Source of the DNA: Candidatus Moraniibacteriota bacterium
Lineage (GTDB): Bacteria > Patescibacteriota > Minisyncoccia > Moranbacterales > UBA2206
Reading direction: 5' to 3'
NCBI GenBank assembly: GCA_026396205.1
Contig: JAPLXF010000033.1
Coordinates: forward strand, 1-7,455
DNA: 7,455 nucleotides
In this document: piece by piece, positions 4,594 through 7,455 of the stretch
How the letters are laid out: each line of letters opens with the position of its first letter
Position numbering within the stretch: the first letter of the stretch is position 1
Notes under the pieces: model-generated
Database searches by the model: none
The model's input: the letters and a program-made list of their open reading frames with translations, nothing else
Told to the model about the DNA's origin: nothing
Position numbers and translations under genes: made by a program

Positions 4594-6674
4594 AAAATTG
4601 ATATTGGGTCAACGTCGATTATCCAGCCAGCTGGCAAAGCTTTTAAAATTCTTATAGTTTCTTCAGGAATATTTTTAGCAGTTGATTTTAGAACAATCTG
4701 CCGGCGGAAGCGGCCGCGGATTTTCGGCACAAACGCATTCTGCGGCTCGGAAACGGATATATTTTTATTTTTCTTCAACGCCGAATAAACTCGTTCAGTT
4801 TCTTTTTCCACTTTTTTAAGAAACAGATCTTGAAAAACTAATTTTATTATTTTAGAATAGGGCGGGAATTTCAAGGATTTTCTTTCTACAAGTTCTACCT
4901 GGTAAAATTTTTCGATTTCGCGGCCGGCAATTTTTTTGAAAATATTTTTTTCCGGATTGAAGGTCTGGATTACTACTTGGCCGGGAAATTTGGCGCCGGG
5001 CCGGCTGACTCGGCCGGCGACCTGCAAAATATGCTGAAAAGCCCTTTCATAAGCCGAAAAATCGGGCAGAGAAAGCATTCCGTCTCCATCTATAATACCA
5101 ACGAGCGCGAGGTCTGGCAAATCCCAGCCCTTGGAAATCATCTGAGTTCCGATTAAAATATCAATTTTTTTGTCCTTAAATTCCTGGTATATTTTTTCTT
5201 GATAGTTTTTTTCTTTGAGCGCTTGAGTATCAATCCGCGCCGTTTTGGCTCCGGGAAAAAGTTCATTGATTTCCCGTTCCACTTTTTGAGTTCCGAGTCC
5301 GATATTTTTAAAAATTATTCCATGGCATTTTGAACACTGCGGCGTAATGGAAGTTTGATAGGAGCAATGCAGACAGCGGTAGTTTCCTTTTTCGTCGTAA
5401 ACCAGCGCCCGGTCGCATCTAGGGCATTTTAAAACTGTTTTGCAATCGGCGCAGATGGAAAAACTGCTCATGCCCTGGCGATTGATGAATAAAATTGTTT
5501 GCAGATTGTTTTTCAGCGCATAAGCGATTTCCGCTTGCAGTTTTTTGGAAATAGGGGAGTATCCGCCAGCTGGCGGATTTATCCAACGCTCTTTTTTCAT
5601 ATCAATAATTTCTGTTTTAGTATCAGGTATTATGTATGATGTATTAGGTATTTTTAATTTTGATAATTTTAATAATTTAAATTTTTTATTTAATGCTTGA
5701 TAATAAGTTTCAATTCTCGGCGTGGCGGAACCAATAACAATCGGGCAATTATGAAATTCGGCTAATTTTTCCGCGACAGTCCGGGCGTCATAGCGCGGAT
5801 TCATATCCCATTGCTTGAAAGACATATCCTGCTCCTCGTCAATTACAATTAATCCCAATTTTTTAAATGGCAAAAAAACCGCCATGCGGGAGCCGATGAT
5901 AATTTTAGCCTCGCCGGATTTTATTTTCTGCCAATTGGCGTAAAATTGTCCCTTGCTAATTTTACTGTTGATAACCGCGATTTCTTCAGGCTTAAAATAC
6001 TCGCCATATCTTTCAATGGCCTGCGGGGTTAAAGTCAGCTCCGGCAGTAAAATTAGAAATTGCAATTCAGGATTTTTCTTTTTTAATTCCAGTATTGAAT
6101 GTATGTAAACTTCGGTTTTCCCGGAACTTGCCGGACCGAATAATAAATAGCTTTTAGTTTTTTCAGCCCTAGGCTGATCCGCCTTTGGCGGAAGCTTATA
6201 GCTTTTAGTAATTTCTTCAACAGCTTTTTGTTGTTCTTTGGTTAATTTAATTTCTTTCTTTTTTATGTTCCGTGCTATGTGTTCCGTGTTCCGTGCTTTT
6301 GTTCTTTTCGGCACAAAACCTTTCATCACTATCCCCAGCGGAGAGATGTAATATTCCGAGATAAATTTCGCCAGTTCCAATTGTTTTTCGTCCAAAAAAT
6401 TTTCTTCCAGAACTTTATTGATTTTTTTCAACTTTACCCTGTTAAATACCTGCGAAGCAGGTACGCCTTCGGCGTATTTAACAGGGTGAATATTACCCAA
6501 TCTCGGAAAATCCGGGCGATTACCCAAAACAATTCCTTCCACATTCCGATGAAATAGGGGAATGGAAACCAGCGTTCCGGCCGGCAATTCCCGGTCATAT
6601 AAATACGAAAAAGACTGGTTCCGGGTGAGGGGAATGCGGGTTAGAGGCACAATATCCAGAATTATCTTGTCCAT
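4590..6674 (-). CDS. priA: Primosomal replication restart helicase PriA
   Basis: This 694-residue 3'-5' DNA helicase reloads the replisome at stalled forks. The N-terminal DNA-binding domain (about 1-125) is followed by helicase lobe 1, with Walker A GPASSGKT (180-187), motif II DEEQ (279-282, where most relatives have DEEH) and GSATPR (315-320). Eight zinc-binding cysteines (408, 411, 417, 420, 434, 437, 447, 450) follow. Lobe 2 carries GTQMISKGWDLP (509-520) and QVAGRVSR (551-558), and the protein ends in the usual VDVDP-like IDVDP. All core motifs are present, so it should be active. The frame contains five small inserted-looking elements, near residues 63-80, 127-138, 160-176, 341-353 and 366-372, all in linkers. 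It heads the priA-def-fmt-rhodanese operon and appears to be leaderless. Confidence 0.96.
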   Translation of the reverse strand: MDKIILDIVPLTRIPLTRNQSFSYLYDRELPAGTLVSIPLFHRNVEGIVLGNRPDFPRLGNIHPVKYAEGVPASQVFNRVKLKKINKVLEENFLDEKQLELAKFISEYYISPLGIVMKGFVPKRTKARNTEHIARNIKKKEIKLTKEQQKAVEEITKSYKLPPKADQPRAEKTKSYLLFGPASSGKTEVYIHSILELKKKNPELQFLILLPELTLTPQAIERYGEYFKPEEIAVINSKISKGQFYANWQKIKSGEAKIIIGSRMAVFLPFKKLGLIVIDEEQDMSFKQWDMNPRYDARTVAEKLAEFHNCPIVIGSATPRIETYYQALNKKFKLLKLSKLKIPNTSYIIPDTKTEIIDMKKERWINPPAGGYSPISKKLQAEIAYALKNNLQTILFINRQGMSSFSICADCKTVLKCPRCDRALVYDEKGNYRCLHCSYQTSITPQCSKCHGIIFKNIGLGTQKVEREINELFPGAKTARIDTQALKEKNYQEKIYQEFKDKKIDILIGTQMISKGWDLPDLALVGIIDGDGMLSLPDFSAYERAFQHILQVAGRVSRPGAKFPGQVVIQTFNPEKNIFKKIAGREIEKFYQVELVERKSLKFPPYSKIIKLVFQDLFLKKVEKETERVYSALKKNKNISVSEPQNAFVPKIRGRFRRQIVLKSTAKNIPEETIRILKALPAGWIIDVDPISIL
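5561..5578. repeat. 18-bp perfect palindrome inside priA
   Basis: ATCCGCCAGCTGGCGGAT is a perfect 18-bp palindrome that encodes NPPAGGY (366-372) in the linker between the two helicase lobes. It is far more GC-rich than the surrounding sequence. Confidence 0.85.
5618..5652. repeat. Five tandem heptamers inside priA (AATACCT type)
   Basis: Read on the coding (-) strand, the units are AATACCT, AATACAT, CATACAT, AATACCT and GATACTA. The array is in frame and encodes residues 341-353 (KIPNTSYIIPDTK), in the linker between helicase lobe 1 and lobe 2. The unit length of seven is not a multiple of three, so the peptide period is seven residues. Confidence 0.75.
6147..6209. repeat. In-frame insertion in priA between 12-bp direct repeats, with two abutting hairpins
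   Basis: The direct repeat ATAGCTTTTAGT occurs at 6147-6158 and 6198-6209, offset by 51 nt (17 codons). Between the copies lie two adjoining hairpins, TCAGCC-CTA-GGCTGA (6163-6177) and TCCGCC-TTT-GGCGGA (6178-6192). The repeat makes the protein read TKSY twice (156-159 and 173-176). Deleting one copy plus the spacer gives EEITKSYLLFGPASSGKT, the normal approach to Walker A. Confidence 0.85.
6261..6295. repeat. Five tandem heptamers inside priA (CACGGAA type)
   Basis: On the coding (-) strand the units are CACGGAA, CACGGAA, CACATAG, CACGGAA and CATAAAA. They encode residues 127-138 (ARNTEHIARNIK), between the N-terminal DNA-binding domain and the helicase core. The array is 35 bp long, the same as the second heptamer array in this gene. 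Confidence 0.75.
6436..6487. repeat. 52-bp three-way-junction palindrome inside priA
   Basis: A perfect 14-bp outer stem, ACCCTGTTAAATAC (6436-6449) with 6474-6487, encloses two arms: CTGC-GAA-GCAG (6450-6460) and GCC-TTC-GGC (about 6465-6473). The cores are the GCGAAGC DNA mini-hairpin and a C(TTCG)G tetraloop sequence. It is translated in frame as about residues 63-80, replacing what is normally a direct junction between the GNI and KLKKINK segments of PriA. Confidence 0.85.
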
Positions 6675-6680
6675 ATATGT

Positions 6681-6709
6681 ATTCTAGCATTAGCGTCTGA
6701 AATTGGAAA
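6681..6709 (-). promoter_or_regulatory. Extended -10 promoter of the priA operon, probably leaderless
   Basis: On the - strand the -10 box TAGAAT (6681-6686) is preceded by TGC, an extended -10 motif. A weak -35 box TTTCCA (6704-6709) lies 17 bp upstream. Only 6 nt separate the -10 box from the priA ATG, so transcription should begin at or next to the start codon. This agrees with the absence of a Shine-Dalgarno sequence. Confidence 0.55.
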
Positions 6710-6762
6710 TTTATAAGCCAATAGAGTAAAATAATAATAAGAAATATTTTCTAAATAAATAA

Positions 6763-6782
6763 TATAGATAATTATAGATAAT
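6763..6782. repeat. Two exact tandem 10-bp repeats
   Basis: TATAGATAAT occurs twice with no gap (6763-6772, 6773-6782), directly next to the 35-bp palindromic element upstream of the TrpR-like gene. A 10-bp period places both copies on the same face of the helix. It may be part of a regulatory region or simply an AT-rich duplication. Confidence 0.6.
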
Positions 6783-6817
6783 CACTACCTTATAACCTTA
6801 TAACCTCATATGGTAGT
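6783..6817. repeat. 35-bp imperfect palindrome, copy 1, upstream of the TrpR-like gene
   Basis: CACTACC (6783-6789) is followed by two exact copies of TTATAACC (6790-6805), TC, and then ATATGGTAGT (6808-6817). ACTACC and GGTAGT are inverted halves. It matches copy 2 (7276-7310) at 31 of 35 positions. It covers the place where a -35 box would lie for the TATAAT at 6825, so a protein bound here could block transcription. It may be an operator of the adjacent regulator or a dispersed repeat. Confidence 0.7.
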
Positions 6818-6824
6818 ATATAAA

Positions 6825-6830
6825 TATAAT
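6825..6830 (+). promoter_or_regulatory. Possible -10 box of the TrpR-like gene
   Basis: A consensus TATAAT lies 15 nt before ATG 6846, which would give a leader of about 9 nt or less. No good -35 box is present; its expected place lies inside the palindromic element. The region is very AT-rich, so chance is a real alternative. Confidence 0.4.
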
Positions 6831-6845
6831 TGTTAATAAAAAACA

Positions 6846-7247
6846 ATGTCAAAAGTAAAAATCCACCTGATCAATCCGCGGGAAAAATATAATATTATTG
6901 GCGAATTTTATGAAATAATTGCCAATTTAAAATCCAAGCAGGAAGTGGTTGATTTTTTTGTCGGACTTTTTACCGCCAGTGAAGCTTTAATGATGGCCAG
7001 ACGGATACAAGTGGCTAAAAGAATTTTGGAAGGCAAGAATTATGATTCAATCAGAAGAGATCTTAAGGTGAGCTACCAGACAATAACTAAGACCGAGGCA
7101 TGGCTCCACAGTGGACGGGATGAATATGATCGGTGGATTGAAAAATGCATAAAAAGAAGCATAGCTAATAAAAAAACCTTCGAAGGCTATAAAAGCTTAC
7201 TGGATAAATATCCCAATCACCGGATATTAAAAAATATCCTTAGCTGA
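6846..7247 (+). CDS. TrpR/YerC-family helix-turn-helix transcriptional regulator
   Basis: This 133-residue protein matches the YerC/YecD branch of the Trp-repressor superfamily. It has an N-terminal helical dimerisation part (about 15-45), then ASEALMMARRIQVAKRILEG (44-63) and a helix-turn-helix (about 64-87, NYDSIRRDLKVSYQTITKTEAWL) with the typical TIT core of the recognition helix. About 45 further C-terminal residues, rich in Lys/Arg, extend beyond the usual YerC length of roughly 100. Nothing indicates that tryptophan is the ligand. It is divergent from priA, starts without a Shine-Dalgarno sequence, and is flanked by two copies of a 35-bp palindrome, which suggests autoregulation and control of the glycosyltransferase downstream. 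The family is clear; the target is inferred. Confidence 0.85.
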   Translation: MSKVKIHLINPREKYNIIGEFYEIIANLKSKQEVVDFFVGLFTASEALMMARRIQVAKRILEGKNYDSIRRDLKVSYQTITKTEAWLHSGRDEYDRWIEKCIKRSIANKKTFEGYKSLLDKYPNHRILKNILS

Positions 7248-7267
7248 TAGAAGATATAAAATTTAAA

Positions 7268-7273
7268 TATAAT
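7268..7273 (+). promoter_or_regulatory. Possible -10 box upstream of the glycosyltransferase gene
   Basis: TATAAT lies immediately before copy 2 of the palindrome, so a start point near 7280 would fall inside that element. It is embedded in the 10-mer AAATATAATT, which also surrounds the -10 box at 6825. There is no recognisable -35 box and the local sequence is AT-rich, so support is weak. Confidence 0.3.
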
Positions 7274-7314
7274 TTCACTACCATTCAACCTTATAACCTT
7301 ATATGGTAGTGAAA
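7273..7314. repeat. 35-bp imperfect palindrome, copy 2, with an extended 11-bp stem
   Basis: The core 7276-7310 is the same element as at 6783-6817. Here the inverted halves extend to a perfect 11-bp stem, TTTCACTACCA (7273-7283) with TGGTAGTGAAA (7304-7314), around a 20-nt loop containing TTATAACC. It ends 8 nt before the glycosyltransferase ATG, so as RNA it would form a hairpin right at the start, and as DNA it would overlap the likely transcription start. Confidence 0.75.
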
Positions 7315-7322
7315 AATAATTT

Positions 7323-7455
7323 ATGAATATTTTAGGAGTGAGGATAGATAATTTGTCTAAAAAAGAGATACTTGAAAAAGTAAAAGGTTTTTTAGCATCT
7401 GATAGTTTTCACCAAATCGCCACGATTAATCCGGAATTTATACTACAGGCACAAA
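7323..7455 (+). CDS. WecG/TagA/CpsF-family glycosyltransferase, N-terminal part only
   Basis: The first 44 codons are present and the gene runs off the window. The start MNILGVRIDNLSKKEILEKV, followed by FHQIATINPEFILQAQ, is the characteristic beginning of GT26 glycosyltransferases (WecG/TagA/CpsF). These transfer a sugar such as N-acetylmannosamine onto a lipid-linked acceptor at the inner face of the membrane during cell-surface polysaccharide synthesis. The catalytic region is outside the window, so substrate and integrity cannot be judged. It has no Shine-Dalgarno sequence and begins 75 nt after the regulator gene, with copy 2 of the palindrome in between. Confidence 0.8.
   Translation, partial: MNILGVRIDNLSKKEILEKVKGFLASDSFHQIATINPEFILQAQ

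Noticed and set aside
4626..4635. GCCAGCTGGC palindrome near the priA 3' end as a further insert
   Set aside because: It encodes PAGW in the normally conserved C-terminal stretch of PriA with no length change; it only resembles the core of the 18-bp palindrome.
6434..6498. TTACCC direct repeats as a target duplication around the priA three-way palindrome
   Set aside because: The copies are offset by 59 nt, not a multiple of three, so removing one unit would break the frame; six bases also recur by chance.
5618..6817. CRISPR array, given several repeats
   Set aside because: Repeats are contiguous 7-8 bp units or single palindromes with no regular spacers, and no cas gene is near.
7273..7314. 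Copy 2 hairpin as an intrinsic terminator of the regulator gene
   Set aside because: It has a 20-nt loop and is followed by A-rich rather than T-rich sequence on the + strand.

Overview
The window reads like a compact, AT-rich genome of the Candidate Phyla Radiation (Patescibacteria, most likely Parcubacteria-like). This is inferred from four things: short intergenic gaps, mostly Shine-Dalgarno-less starts, a tight priA-def-fmt operon of diverged but intact housekeeping genes, and many small palindromes and short tandem repeats, several of them inside reading frames. TGA closes several genes (priA, the 387-residue orphan, the TrpR-like gene), so the UGA-glycine code of Gracilibacteria/Absconditabacteria is not used here.

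Layout. On the + strand, 1-590 holds the 3' part of a GAF-like sensor gene broken by an in-frame TAA, followed by groES (617-892) and a clean intrinsic terminator. A near-consensus sigma-70 promoter (948-976) then drives a 387-residue membrane-anchored orphan protein (1071-2234). This is the only gene here with a strong AGGAGG ribosome binding site, and it has its own terminator. From 6674 down to 2345 on the - strand lies the operon priA - def - fmt - double-rhodanese protein, with a 4-nt ATGA overlap between priA and def and gaps of 13 and 4 nt after that. Divergent from priA, on the + strand, are a TrpR/YerC-type regulator (6846-7247) and the start of a WecG/TagA-family glycosyltransferase (7323 to the window edge).

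How the parts work together. Def and Fmt are the two enzymes of the N-formyl-methionine cycle, PriA restarts stalled replication forks, and GroES is the chaperonin lid. The rhodanese-like protein has no cysteine at all, so it cannot be a sulfurtransferase. The TrpR-like gene is flanked by two copies of a 35-bp imperfect palindrome, one just upstream of it and one just upstream of the glycosyltransferase. They could be operators through which the regulator controls itself and its neighbour, or copies of a dispersed repeat.

The most unusual layer is the small repeats. priA alone carries three GC-rich palindromic inserts and two arrays of five heptamers, all in frame and all in linkers between conserved blocks. 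One insert lies between exact 12-bp direct repeats, and removing 51 nt restores a normal Walker A approach. A three-way-junction palindrome in priA has a structural relative at the 3' end of the rhodanese gene.
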